Shown here: piece after piece, positions 52,947-61,801 of the stretch
Layout: the number at the start of each line of letters is the position of its first letter
Position numbering within the stretch: position 1 is the stretch's first letter
Assembly (NCBI RefSeq): GCF_900116865.1
Contig: NZ_FPCD01000005.1
Span: forward strand, 186,001-250,000
DNA: 64,000 bases
Direction of reading: 5' to 3'
Source: Butyrivibrio sp. M55
Lineage (GTDB): Bacteria > Bacillota > Clostridia > Lachnospirales > Lachnospiraceae
Translations under genes and position numbers: made by a program
The notes under the pieces: model-generated
The model's database searches: none
What the model was told of the DNA's origin: nothing
What the model saw: only the letters and a program-made list of their open reading frames with translations

Positions 52947-53882
52947 TTACAAAAGTACCGTTCCTACTTTTAATTCTGCTTCAGATTCATATCTGTCTAT
53001 TCTTATGGATCCGTCAACCGTGCGGACAATCGGCTTTCCGTCGAACATATCCACAATCTCACCGGGAGCAAATCCGGAAAAATCTATCATCTCATCAAAA
53101 GGATGTGCTTCCCAGACAGTAACCTTATTCTTCTCATCCTCGGATCCCGCATAGCAGAATGCTCCGGGGAAAGGTGCCGCAACGCCCCTTATAAGATTAT
53201 AGATATTTCTTGTTCTGTCTTTGAAATCTATCTTTCCGTCTTTGGCCGTACGTTTATTGTACCATGAATCATAGTCTTTTGAATCGGTGTGAATGGGAAT
53301 CTCACCTTTTTCCATATATGTTGTGACAAGCTTTCTGATAAGATTTTTGGAACAGATCATATTCTTGTACTGAGCCGTTCTGATATCGTCGTGCTCATTT
53401 ATCTGGAACATCTCCGTTGCAAATACATTCGGGCTGTCCGCATGCTCATCATATCTAAAAAGATTGAGATTAAATCTTGTATCTCCGAGAATAACCGACC
53501 AGTTAAGGGGCGATCTTCCTCTTCCGAAGGGAAGATATCCACAATTTCCGTGGAATCCGTAAATTCCACTCTTAAATGCATCAAGAACTTCCTTGGGAAT
53601 AAGTCTCTGCCATCCCATTACGATTCCAAGATCAAAGGTATTTTCTTCAATGAATTTCTTTGTCTTTTCATCATTAAGAAAGTAGCTCTCTGCCTCAAAT
53701 ACAGGAATACCGTACTTCTCTGTAAGAAATGAAAGTCCCTTAAATCCGGAAACCTGATTGTGCTCAAGGACCTTCGGTGCAATGGTCATTACAAGATCGA
53801 CCTTGCAAAGTTCCTTCTCAATGAAATCTATTATGTTTTCAGACGTATCTTTTACTCCGAAGACTACAACTTTATAATGCAT
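52947..53882 (-). CDS. Formyltransferase-family protein (sugar N-formyltransferase candidate)
   Basis: This 311 aa protein has a methionyl-tRNA-formyltransferase-like fold with YGFHGNCGYLPFGRGRSPLN at residues 108-127 and a C-terminal domain (VAAPFPGAFCYAG, KVTVWEAHPFD). H111 and D149 (EHADSPN) align with catalytic His and Asp, but the catalytic Asn (N-x-H) is Gly109 here. It may still be active, as a G-F-H-G subgroup seems to exist. Sugar N-formyltransferases use 10-formyltetrahydrofolate to modify 4-amino sugars. A DegT aminotransferase that could make such an amino sugar is encoded upstream. Confidence 0.8.
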   Translation of the reverse strand: MHYKVVVFGVKDTSENIIDFIEKELCKVDLVMTIAPKVLEHNQVSGFKGLSFLTEKYGIPVFEAESYFLNDEKTKKFIEENTFDLGIVMGWQRLIPKEVLDAFKSGIYGFHGNCGYLPFGRGRSPLNWSVILGDTRFNLNLFRYDEHADSPNVFATEMFQINEHDDIRTAQYKNMICSKNLIRKLVTTYMEKGEIPIHTDSKDYDSWYNKRTAKDGKIDFKDRTRNIYNLIRGVAAPFPGAFCYAGSEDEKNKVTVWEAHPFDEMIDFSGFAPGEIVDMFDGKPIVRTVDGSIRIDRYESEAELKVGTVLL

Positions 53883-55081
53883 TATTCATACCTCTTGAAA
53901 ATTTCATGTATACTTTCTTTGTACTTTTCGGGTGCGTAGAACAGTGCTCTCTCATATGCTTTCTCCGCATATCTTGAAGCTTTGTCCTCATCATCGAGAA
54001 GACTCTCTATCTTCTCTGCAAGAAGCTTTTCACCCTCTGTTACGTTATTTGGATCCATATCCACATTCTCGCCGAGATCTGGCACCAGTATTCCGTATGT
54101 TCCCTCAATCGCGTCTTTTGTGCTGTCTCCGTTTGGTATCTCTTGGATAAGCTTATCGTACTCACTCTCGCTCAAAAGAATCTCTCTAGGGCCCGTCTTA
54201 CAGTCAGCGGAAATAACGGGCTTTCCGAGCGCCATTGCTTCAAGCACCGCGTTGGGAAATCCCTCGTGGTTTGAACTGCACACATATATGTCAGAAGCTG
54301 CGACATAAGTAAACGGATTCTTTTTTACTCCGGGGAAAGAAGCTTTTCCCTTAATACCAAGTTCTTCCGAAAGCTTTTCATATCCGGACCAGTTTCCGGC
54401 TCCGAGTACAACCAGTCTCGCCTCGGGATGCTTTTTATAAACAATTGAAAATGCTTTTACAAGGTGCCATATTCCCTTTATGTAATCGTTTCGTCCCATG
54501 CAGGATATGACTTTTACATCTTCGCCCTTAAAAGGCATATCGTCATTCTTCTCATTGCCCTTTGCCCTGACATCCTCGACATCAAGCGGATTATAGATAT
54601 AGGTGCTCCTGTTATAATCAAAGTCGCGAAGAAGCTGTCTTACAATTTCTTTTGAACATGAAAGAACCTGATCGGATCCTTTGCAGAACATCTTTATATT
54701 CTTGGGATTCTCCATATCGGTCTGACAACGAAGTCCCGTAAGAACCTTTTCTTTTCCCTTGGAAAGAACATTTACATAGTTTGAGGAACTTCCAAAGCTG
54801 TATGCGATGTCGATTCCAAGGTCTTTCTTTATCTTTCTTGTCTTGATAACTCTCTTTATTACATTGAAAACTTTGTTTACTATGCCTTTCTTTGCAGGCA
54901 CATCAATATCGATAACTTCAAGACCCGTGACATCGAAATTGATATCTTTGGAACTAAAAATCAGTATGTATACGTTGTAATAATCCTGCATCAGCCGTGC
55001 AGTTTTTATGCAGACGCGCTCAAAGCCGCCCTGATGAAGCATGGGCACCATGAGCATTAGATTTTTCTTTTTATCTGCCAT
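53882..55081 (-). CDS. GT4 family glycosyltransferase
   Basis: This 399 aa protein starts KNLMLMVPMLHQGGFERVCI and has VCSSNHEGFPNAVLEAMALG, ADCKTGPREILL and a C-terminal helical region. The junction with the upstream gene is a 1 bp overlap and its stop meets the formyltransferase start, so translation is coupled. Confidence 0.93.
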   Translation of the reverse strand: MADKKKNLMLMVPMLHQGGFERVCIKTARLMQDYYNVYILIFSSKDINFDVTGLEVIDIDVPAKKGIVNKVFNVIKRVIKTRKIKKDLGIDIAYSFGSSSNYVNVLSKGKEKVLTGLRCQTDMENPKNIKMFCKGSDQVLSCSKEIVRQLLRDFDYNRSTYIYNPLDVEDVRAKGNEKNDDMPFKGEDVKVISCMGRNDYIKGIWHLVKAFSIVYKKHPEARLVVLGAGNWSGYEKLSEELGIKGKASFPGVKKNPFTYVAASDIYVCSSNHEGFPNAVLEAMALGKPVISADCKTGPREILLSESEYDKLIQEIPNGDSTKDAIEGTYGILVPDLGENVDMDPNNVTEGEKLLAEKIESLLDDEDKASRYAEKAYERALFYAPEKYKESIHEIFKRYE

Positions 55082-56403
55082 TAAAAATTTCCTCTTTCAT
55101 AAAAATATGCCATCTGTTTTGCCTGTAACTTCACGTCAAATCCGGCATCTCTTAATTTATTCAAAATATAATCGGATGTTCCTTCTCTGTCTCCCAATGA
55201 ACAGCCGCCTGCGCTGTTGCCTGCGGCTCCAAGTGACTCGTATCCGGCATCTGCCTCATCGTCGGAATCATTGTCGTCAAGGATAAGGTCGTCCAGTATT
55301 TTCTTTGACCATTTCTTTGGATCGTCATTGATGCTCATCATGGTAACGAGTTCAGTCACGTCAACTTCAGGTGTCACAGAATCTGACACAACGCACTGAA
55401 GCCCCGCTGCCTGGGCCTCTATAACACTTCCGGGAAGCCCCTCATATCTTGAAGGGAAGCAGAAATAATCCATCGCCTGATAATAATCTGCGGCATTACT
55501 CTTATTTCCCGCAAAGATACATTTGTCATATATCCCAAGCCTGTCCGCGAGCTTCTTCATATCATCCATTAAAGGTCCCGTACCAAGCATCAAAAGTTTC
55601 ATGCGAATACCGTGAAGCATGCAGTATTTGTTATCCGCATCATTTTCAAGCATCTTACAAATGCCGAAAAAGACCTGAAGCAAAAACTCATGGTTCTTGG
55701 CATATCTAAAGCTACCTACGTGTCCTATAACAACAGCATTGGACACGCCGAGTTCTTTTCTTATCTTATTTCTTTTTTCTTCATCGTAGGCAAAGTTCTT
55801 TAAGTCGATGGCATTGGGGATAATCTTTACTTTCCCCTTCTCCATAAGTGTATTTCCAAATACCGCTATCCCTGCCTCTTTCGAACAGGCAAAGTTATAA
55901 TCGGTAATTCCTTCTTTGCGAAGCGGAGTTCTCAAAAAGTTTGTAGCAACGCCTTTCACGCCCTTATCAACGCCCGCACTCCTTGCGTGCGCAACGAGGA
56001 TGGGAATCCCGGCTTTCTTTGCGATTGGAAGGTAGATAGCCGCGGTACTAGTCATGTGCCCCTGTACAACTTTCCACTCATCGCGATGCTCATTAAAAAA
56101 TTTCTTGATCGCAGCTTTGTAATCAAGCAAATTGGTTCCCACAAATTTGGGAAGACAGAATATTCTTCCGCCCAATGAATATACCGTATTATCAAAATAG
56201 TCCGGCTCTCGAACTGCCATCAGTTCATCAGAAGTCGGACTCTTTTTCCCTGTCTTATCAGGCGAATAATGGACAAGGAAATCAAACTGGACCCTGTCCC
56301 TATTCATATTACGATATAAATCCATTATGCGACATTCAGCTCCGCCTACTCCAAGTCCCCCTAAGACATGTAAGACTCTTATCTGTCCATAGTTATCTTC
56401 CAT
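55081..56403 (-). CDS. GT4 family glycosyltransferase with acidic C-terminal insertion
   Basis: This 440 aa protein starts IRVLHVLGGLGVGGAECRIM and has FCFPSRYEGLPGSVIEAQAA, SDSVTPEVDVTELV at the donor site. An unusual acidic and glycine-rich insertion (DDLILDDNDSDDEADAGYES to about 410) precedes the last helix, which is not part of the usual fold. It follows the DUF2334 gene in the transcript order. Confidence 0.9.
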   Translation of the reverse strand: MEDNYGQIRVLHVLGGLGVGGAECRIMDLYRNMNRDRVQFDFLVHYSPDKTGKKSPTSDELMAVREPDYFDNTVYSLGGRIFCLPKFVGTNLLDYKAAIKKFFNEHRDEWKVVQGHMTSTAAIYLPIAKKAGIPILVAHARSAGVDKGVKGVATNFLRTPLRKEGITDYNFACSKEAGIAVFGNTLMEKGKVKIIPNAIDLKNFAYDEEKRNKIRKELGVSNAVVIGHVGSFRYAKNHEFLLQVFFGICKMLENDADNKYCMLHGIRMKLLMLGTGPLMDDMKKLADRLGIYDKCIFAGNKSNAADYYQAMDYFCFPSRYEGLPGSVIEAQAAGLQCVVSDSVTPEVDVTELVTMMSINDDPKKWSKKILDDLILDDNDSDDEADAGYESLGAAGNSAGGCSLGDREGTSDYILNKLRDAGFDVKLQAKQMAYFYERGNF

Positions 56404-56409
56404 AACTCC

Positions 56410-57159
56410 TCACTTTATGTTTCTGCTTTTCTTCAGATTAACAACAGTGTATTTGGCCTTAGCTAAAATATACTCGAGAATAAACCTAAGTATTCCCTGC
56501 TCTGTAGCTTTCATTTCCATAAGTTCGGAATACGACACAACCTGTGCTGTATTAAGCAGATTGTCTAATTCTTCAAACTCTTTTTCATCCATTGTATTGG
56601 TATGATATACGAAAGTGGTTATTCCGTCCCGCTTATCGGAAAGAGTCTTCGCTCTGCTTATCGAAATCGGGTAAAAAATAAGTCCCGACCGCTTATACGG
56701 CGCTTTCCCAAAGCCGTCCGTAATCTTAAAAAAACCATTTTTCTTAAGAGCTTTTATCGTATTCCTGTCAAACGAATGTGAGGGTGCCATAAAAACATCC
56801 GTCATTATCTTATTTTCCCTCAGAATACGACTTCCCATCATGATCATTTCATCCTGCTTGTAATAGGGAAGGCCTGCAAATTCAGACTTTCCTCCGATGG
56901 GAAAAACTCCTGCTTCCTTGGTGGTGTAGACATGATTAAAACCGTGCATTGCAACTGCCCAGCCCGAATCCTGAAGGTCTTTTACCATCTTCCAGAAATC
57001 TTCCCGGGGTTCGGAAACATTGACCTTCTCATCTTTACAATCGGGAATAACCCCGATAAGTGGCTTGATACCATGCTTATCGAGTATTCCTTTAAATCTG
57101 TCAAATTTCTCCCAATCCATTGCAGGAGTTATGTCATCCATTCGAATTACTATTTTCAT
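56410..57159 (-). CDS. DUF2334-type polysaccharide deacetylase-like protein
   Basis: This 249 aa protein begins KIVIRMDDITPAMDWEKFDR (the Asp-Asp of the deacetylase site) and has WAVAMHGFNHVYTT (zinc histidines) and FMAPSHSFDRNTIKAL. This is the DUF2334 group of the NodB-like superfamily. No signal peptide is present. It overlaps the epimerase stop by 4 bp. Confidence 0.8.
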   Translation of the reverse strand: MKIVIRMDDITPAMDWEKFDRFKGILDKHGIKPLIGVIPDCKDEKVNVSEPREDFWKMVKDLQDSGWAVAMHGFNHVYTTKEAGVFPIGGKSEFAGLPYYKQDEMIMMGSRILRENKIMTDVFMAPSHSFDRNTIKALKKNGFFKITDGFGKAPYKRSGLIFYPISISRAKTLSDKRDGITTFVYHTNTMDEKEFEELDNLLNTAQVVSYSELMEMKATEQGILRFILEYILAKAKYTVVNLKKSRNIK

Positions 57160-58130
57160 AGATTCTCTTTATACCAGTTGATGGCAAGTTCAATTCCTGC
57201 CTTGAAATCGTAAGAAGGATCGTAGCCGAGGTTCTGTCTTGCTTTTGAAATATCAGCGTTTGAATCTCTGATATCGCCTTTTCTTGCAGGTCCGTAGTTA
57301 GGCTCTACATCAAGACCGAGTGCATCTGTAAGGTGATGATATACATCGATAAGATACTCTCTTCCGCCTGCTCCGATATTGTAAGCCTCTCCTGCTGCCT
57401 CTGATGATGCAAGACAAGCTCTTAAGTTACCTTCAATTACGTTATCAACATAAGTAAAGTCACGTGACTGCTTACCGTCGCCGTTGATAGTAGGAGTCTC
57501 ACCGTTCATAAGCTGCTTAAGGAACTTGGGAATAACTGCAGCATATGCGCCGTTGGGATCCTGTCTTCTTCCGAATACGTTGAAATAACGAAGTCCGTAT
57601 GTATCAAGTCCGTAGAGCTTCTTATAGAGCTTTCCGTACTCTTCGTCTACTTTCTTAGTAAGTGCATAAGGAGAAAGAACATTTCCTTCCTGTCCTTCTT
57701 TCTTGGGAAGAATTGTTGAATCTCCGTAAACAGATGAGCTTGAAGCATATACAAACTTCTTAACTCCGTTCTGTCTTGATGCTTCCATCATGTTGAGTGT
57801 TCCTCTGATATTGATTTCCTCGTAAAGAAGAGGCATCTCAATACTTCTGGGAACGCTTCCCCATGCAGCTTCATTTAAAACATATGTAACACCTTCAGTT
57901 GCTTTCATACATGCATCAAGGTCTCTGATATCGTCCTCTATGAAGGTGAAGTTCTTGTTCTCCATTAAAGGCTGAATGTTCTCGATATGGCCTGTTGAAA
58001 GGTTATCAAGGCATCTTACCTTGTATCCCATATCAAGAAGTGCTTCGCAAATGTTGGAACCGATGAAGCCTGCGCCTCCGGTTACCAAAAATAAACTGTC
58101 GTCGTCAAATTTAAGCTCTTTAAAACCCAT
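57156..58130 (-). CDS. NAD-dependent epimerase, WbpP-like UDP-GlcNAc/GlcNAcA C4-epimerase
   Basis: This 324 aa SDR protein has GGAGFIG (18-24), Ser131-133 in YASSSSVYGD, Y155 and K159 in SPYALTKK, and RYFNVFGRRQDPNGAYAAVI, which is strikingly like WbpP. It interconverts UDP-GlcNAc and UDP-GalNAc or the uronic acids. With the neighbouring dehydrogenase it would produce UDP-GalNAcA. AAAGAGG precedes ATG 58130. Confidence 0.88.
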   Translation of the reverse strand: MGFKELKFDDDSLFLVTGGAGFIGSNICEALLDMGYKVRCLDNLSTGHIENIQPLMENKNFTFIEDDIRDLDACMKATEGVTYVLNEAAWGSVPRSIEMPLLYEEINIRGTLNMMEASRQNGVKKFVYASSSSVYGDSTILPKKEGQEGNVLSPYALTKKVDEEYGKLYKKLYGLDTYGLRYFNVFGRRQDPNGAYAAVIPKFLKQLMNGETPTINGDGKQSRDFTYVDNVIEGNLRACLASSEAAGEAYNIGAGGREYLIDVYHHLTDALGLDVEPNYGPARKGDIRDSNADISKARQNLGYDPSYDFKAGIELAINWYKENL

Positions 58131-58157
58131 TATATAATAGTCCTCTTTTCAAATAAT

Positions 58158-58214
58158 AAGGAGGTTCCGCTCTCGCTTCGCAAAAACCAAAAGGAAGTTC
58201 CGCTCTCGCTTCGC
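58158..58214. repeat. Two tandem 24 bp repeats, 33 bp apart
   Basis: AAGGAGGTTCCGCTCTCGCT(TCGC) at 58158-58181 and the same with one G to A change at 58191-58214. Both contain GCTCTCGCTTCGC. They lie in the 131 bp gap between the dehydrogenase and epimerase genes; the second copy can form a GTTCCG/CGGAAC hairpin with the following bases. Confidence 0.75.
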
Positions 58215-58261
58215 TTGCCGGAACACGCGCGCACTAGGCTCATAAATACTTCGCCAAGTGC

Positions 58262-59578
58262 TTACAGCCTCCAATAATCATACTCAGGCGCTTTATATTC
58301 GTTCATATCATAGATACCCTTAAGATCCATGAACACCTTTGTCTTATGTTTTGCGTTGAAGAATTTAGCGATATCTGCAGGCTTGTAGCTCTCGAATTCC
58401 TTGTGAGCAACAGCTACGATAACAGCGTCCATATCTTTAACGGCATCCATTGTATCGAAATCGATACCGTAAAGTCTCTTTGCTTCGTCGGCATCAGCTT
58501 CGGGATCTACCACTACGGGAGTAATTCCGTACTCACCGAGCTCGTTGTAGATGTCGATGATCTTGGTGTTACGTGTATCAGGGCAGTTCTCCTTGAATGT
58601 GAATCCAAGAATAGCAACCTTAGCATTCTTAACTGCGATGTCGTTTGCGATAAGGTTCTTTACGCAAGACTCTGCGATATATTTACCCATGTCATCATTG
58701 ATTCTTCTTCCTGAAAGAATAATCTGTGAATGATAACCGAGCTCTTCTGCTTTGTATGTGAGATAGTAAGGGTCTACACCGATGCAGTGACCACCTACAA
58801 GGCCGGGGAAGAATTTAAGGAAATTCCACTTTGTTCCGGCAGCCTCAAGAACGCTCTTTGTATCGATATCCATCTTGTGGAAGATCATTGAAAGCTCGTT
58901 CATAAATGCAATATTGATATCTCTCTGGCTGTTCTCGATAACCTTTGCAGCCTCGGCAACTTTGATAGACTGTGCCTTATAAACTCCGGCAAGTGCAACA
59001 AGACTGTATACGTTTGCAACTTCCTCGAGTGTCTCTTCATCCATACCCGAAACAATCTTTGTAATGGTATCAAGTCTGTGAACCTTGTCACCGGGGTTGA
59101 TACGCTCAGGTGAATATCCTACCTTGAAATCAACACCGCACTTAAGTCCGGACTCCTGCTCAAGAATAGGAACACAGATATCCTCTGTTACTCCGGGATA
59201 TACTGTTGACTCATATACTACGATACTTCCCTTTGTGAGGTACTTACCGAGTGTGTGGCTTGCTCCCTCTACAGGTGAAAGATCGGGTGTGTGATCGTCA
59301 TTTACAGGTGTAGGAACCGCAACTACGTGGAACTTACACTCACGAAGTTTCTCGGGATCTGCTGTAAATTCAACACTTGTATTTTTAATAGCTTCATCGC
59401 CGACTTCTCTTGTAGGGTCGATTCCTTTCTTATAAAGTTCAACCTTGGCAGCGTTAAAATCGTATCCCACTACCTTTATCTTCTTAGCATATGCCACAGC
59501 GATAGGCATACCTACATAACCAAGTCCAACTAATGATAGTTTTTCTTCTCCGGCGAGAAGTTTCTCATACAAACCCAT
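58262..59578 (-). CDS. Nucleotide-sugar dehydrogenase, WbpO/TviB-like UDP-GalNAc/GlcNAc 6-dehydrogenase
   Basis: This 438 aa protein from ATG 59578 (MGLYEKLLAGEEKLSLVGLG; GGAGG 6 nt upstream) has GLGYVG (18-23), YESTVYPGVTE, VIENSQRDINIAFMNE, the catalytic GGHCIGVDP (Cys265) and GFTFKENCPDTRN. It oxidises the C6 of UDP-HexNAc to a uronic acid with NAD+. Together with the epimerase it gives UDP-GalNAcA. It has its own promoter. Confidence 0.92.
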   Translation of the reverse strand: MGLYEKLLAGEEKLSLVGLGYVGMPIAVAYAKKIKVVGYDFNAAKVELYKKGIDPTREVGDEAIKNTSVEFTADPEKLRECKFHVVAVPTPVNDDHTPDLSPVEGASHTLGKYLTKGSIVVYESTVYPGVTEDICVPILEQESGLKCGVDFKVGYSPERINPGDKVHRLDTITKIVSGMDEETLEEVANVYSLVALAGVYKAQSIKVAEAAKVIENSQRDINIAFMNELSMIFHKMDIDTKSVLEAAGTKWNFLKFFPGLVGGHCIGVDPYYLTYKAEELGYHSQIILSGRRINDDMGKYIAESCVKNLIANDIAVKNAKVAILGFTFKENCPDTRNTKIIDIYNELGEYGITPVVVDPEADADEAKRLYGIDFDTMDAVKDMDAVIVAVAHKEFESYKPADIAKFFNAKHKTKVFMDLKGIYDMNEYKAPEYDYWRL

Positions 59579-59595
59579 TTGAATCCTCCAAATCA

Positions 59596-59657
59596 TTAAC
59601 ATTTCAATGTTAAAGTTTTTTACATAATTATAGATTCTTGAATAAAAAATTCAAGAA
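59596..59657 (-). promoter_or_regulatory. A/T hairpins in the leader of the dehydrogenase gene
   Basis: TTCTTGAAT/ATTCAAGAA (59635-59657) and TTAACATT/AATGTTAA (59596-59613) are two perfect A/T-rich stems between the promoter and the ribosome site. They may affect mRNA stability. No terminator T-run is tied to them. Confidence 0.45.
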
Positions 59658-59664
59658 CACATTT

Positions 59665-59694
59665 ATTATACTACGCCTGTCAAACATCTGTAAA
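59665..59694 (-). promoter_or_regulatory. Internal sigma-A promoter of the dehydrogenase and downstream genes
   Basis: TTTACA (59689-59694), 18 bp, TATAAT (59665-59670) on the minus strand just after the stop of the GT4 gene. Confidence 0.65.
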
Positions 59695-59704
59695 AATCAC
59701 ATTT

Positions 59705-60802
59705 TTACAGTTCTTTAAGCGTTTGCTCATAAGTTGAAATGACAATTTTTCTGTCATAATTTTTCTCAATAAACAATCTGGCTTTTTGCCCCATGCTTTT
59801 CCTGTCATTCTCGGAAAGTGCAAGTATTTTACGTATAGCATCCGAAAGTGCCGAAGCATCCCCCGGCTTAAAGCCTATTCCCGTCACACCTTCTTCAAAT
59901 GTTTCTTTACACCCGTTTACATCGGTTGCAAGAACAGGTCTTCCGCACGCTCCCGCTTCGAGAAGCACATTTGAAAGTCCCTCATGGTATGAAGGATGTA
60001 CTATAACATGGCTGTTAGCCATTACAGGTTCTACGCTGTCCAGATGTCCGTGATACTTTACCACGCCTTTTTCTTCAAGCGCCCGTATCATAGGCTCATA
60101 CTTTTCTCTCTCGTCCTCTTCGTATTCTCCGACAAGATCAAAAAAGACTATATCATTTGCGGAAGTTATCTCTTCCGCAGCCTTAAGATACTCCTCAATT
60201 CCCTTATCTTTCATTATCCTTATGACCGCAAGAAAGCGTATACCGTCTTCCTCCGAAGGATATTCCCTGAAAGGATGATCCGTAAGATTTACTCCGGATC
60301 CGGGCAAAAGAGCCGCATTCTTTTTTGCAACACCTTTATTCTGCATGAATTCAAGGTTTCTTTTATTCTGAAAAAAGACCTTTACCGCCCTGTTCATCGA
60401 AAAAGAATACATCTTCACAAGAATCTTACTGAGCATCCCGCCGCCTTCTATCGCAGTACCGAGTCCGGTAACGTTGCAAATATAAGGGATTCTTAAGAAT
60501 TTCGCCGCGGATGCCCCGTAAATATTGGGCTTTATCGTATATGTAAGAACCGCGTCAGGTCTTGTCTTCTTCATTATTTTCATGTAACTTGCAAACAATT
60601 TGAGGTCTTTTAACGGATTCATCCCGTGTCTTTCAAGATGAGTGTCCACAAGTTCCACGTTCATATCCGTAAGCTTGTGCACATTCTCATCGAAAGGAAC
60701 AGAAACTATCACCTTGTGTCCCGCATTTTTAAAGGACTCAAGCAGTTCTTTTCTAAAAAGATAAAGACCATTTGCATAGTTCGCCAAAATCAAAATTGTC
60801 AT
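59705..60802 (-). CDS. GT4 family glycosyltransferase, CapM/PglA-like
   Basis: This 365 aa protein starts TILILANYANGLYLFRKELL and has DAVLTYTIKPNIYGASAAKF, CNVTGLGTAIEGGG and VHPSYHEGLSNVLLEAGACG. This group (PglA, CapM, WbpX-like) usually adds the second sugar to the lipid-linked primer. It is next to the ATP-grasp gene, and its stop abuts the promoter of the dehydrogenase. Confidence 0.9.
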   Translation of the reverse strand: MTILILANYANGLYLFRKELLESFKNAGHKVIVSVPFDENVHKLTDMNVELVDTHLERHGMNPLKDLKLFASYMKIMKKTRPDAVLTYTIKPNIYGASAAKFLRIPYICNVTGLGTAIEGGGMLSKILVKMYSFSMNRAVKVFFQNKRNLEFMQNKGVAKKNAALLPGSGVNLTDHPFREYPSEEDGIRFLAVIRIMKDKGIEEYLKAAEEITSANDIVFFDLVGEYEEDEREKYEPMIRALEEKGVVKYHGHLDSVEPVMANSHVIVHPSYHEGLSNVLLEAGACGRPVLATDVNGCKETFEEGVTGIGFKPGDASALSDAIRKILALSENDRKSMGQKARLFIEKNYDRKIVISTYEQTLKEL

Positions 60803-60804
60803 TA

Positions 60805-61800
60805 TCAGATTTCTCTCATTCGATCCTCAAGGTTATCCAATGTATCTATGACAACACTGTCATACATCATCATAACGACGTTCTCGTCATACTGCCCGAT
60901 CTGCTGAGCGTTTTCTTTTTTCTCAACAACATTTCTGTAAATGAATGACGGGAAATCAACTCCCGCGCCGTAAGCATGAAGATAAGCTCCTCCGAATCTC
61001 GGATTGATTTCAGAAAGATAATACTCACCGTTCTGGTAAAAGAGATCCATATCGAGAGGTCCGTTGAACTTAAATACCTCAAGCGCTTTCTGTGCAAATT
61101 CAAAGAGTTTCTCATCTTTGAATGATATTGTCTTGTTTGCTCCACCGATAGTGGTAGAGATTTTTTTCTTGGAGAAAACCGCAACGGGCTTGTGGCTTAT
61201 TGTATCGACATAGATATCTGCATCCATATCTTTTCCCGTCATAAGCTCCTGAATAATAAGCCCCGGATCTTTCTCTGTAACTTCCTTAAGAAGTTCATAT
61301 GTATCAACCTTGCGTGCTCCGACGCTTCCGCTTCCGGTTCTCGGCTTAACGAAGACAGGAAGATTTATATTGCCTTCTTTGTAATCCTTGTCGAAATCAT
61401 CAAAACAGCCATATGTCTTTACCGTGTTGATTCCCTTTTCCGTAAGGTACTTATACATCTCGAATTTATCAAAGCAAAGCTTTGCAGTCTCCTCGTAGGG
61501 AGCAAGCACTTCAACGCCGAGTTCCTCAAACTCTTTTCTGTGCGCCGAAAGAATAGCAATCTCAGGGTCGATAAGTGTCGTTACCGCATCAATCTTTTCT
61601 TTCTTGCAAATATCAAGAATAGTAGGGATATACTCGGGCGCCGTTATAAGCGGAACTCTATAGCAAACATCCGCAAAAGCAGGAGCCGGCGCATATACGC
61701 TGTTATCCGTAACAACCATATGAACCTTGTCCCCAAGCGTTTTTCTAAAATCTTTTAAAAGTTCACAGCGTCTTCCGACACTGCAAAATAAAATATTCAT
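60805..61800 (-). CDS. ATP-grasp ligase (carbamoyl-phosphate synthase-like)
   Basis: This 331 aa protein starts at ATG 61800 (MNILFCSVGRRCELLKDFRK), with AGGAG upstream. It has the ATP-grasp layout: GVEVLAPYEETAKLCFDKFE, PVFVKPRTGSGSVGARKV (phosphate loop), IIQELMTGKDMDADIY and EINPRFGGAY. ATP-grasp enzymes in such clusters join an amino acid or acid group to an amino sugar, but no substrate can be read. It overlaps or abuts the phosphosugar transferase stop. Confidence 0.85.
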   Translation of the reverse strand: MNILFCSVGRRCELLKDFRKTLGDKVHMVVTDNSVYAPAPAFADVCYRVPLITAPEYIPTILDICKKEKIDAVTTLIDPEIAILSAHRKEFEELGVEVLAPYEETAKLCFDKFEMYKYLTEKGINTVKTYGCFDDFDKDYKEGNINLPVFVKPRTGSGSVGARKVDTYELLKEVTEKDPGLIIQELMTGKDMDADIYVDTISHKPVAVFSKKKISTTIGGANKTISFKDEKLFEFAQKALEVFKFNGPLDMDLFYQNGEYYLSEINPRFGGAYLHAYGAGVDFPSFIYRNVVEKKENAQQIGQYDENVVMMMYDSVVIDTLDNLEDRMREI

Positions 61801-61801
61801 T

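Noticed and set aside
58158..58214. CRISPR array remnant
   Set aside because: There are only two copies with a 9 bp gap, and no cas genes or leader.
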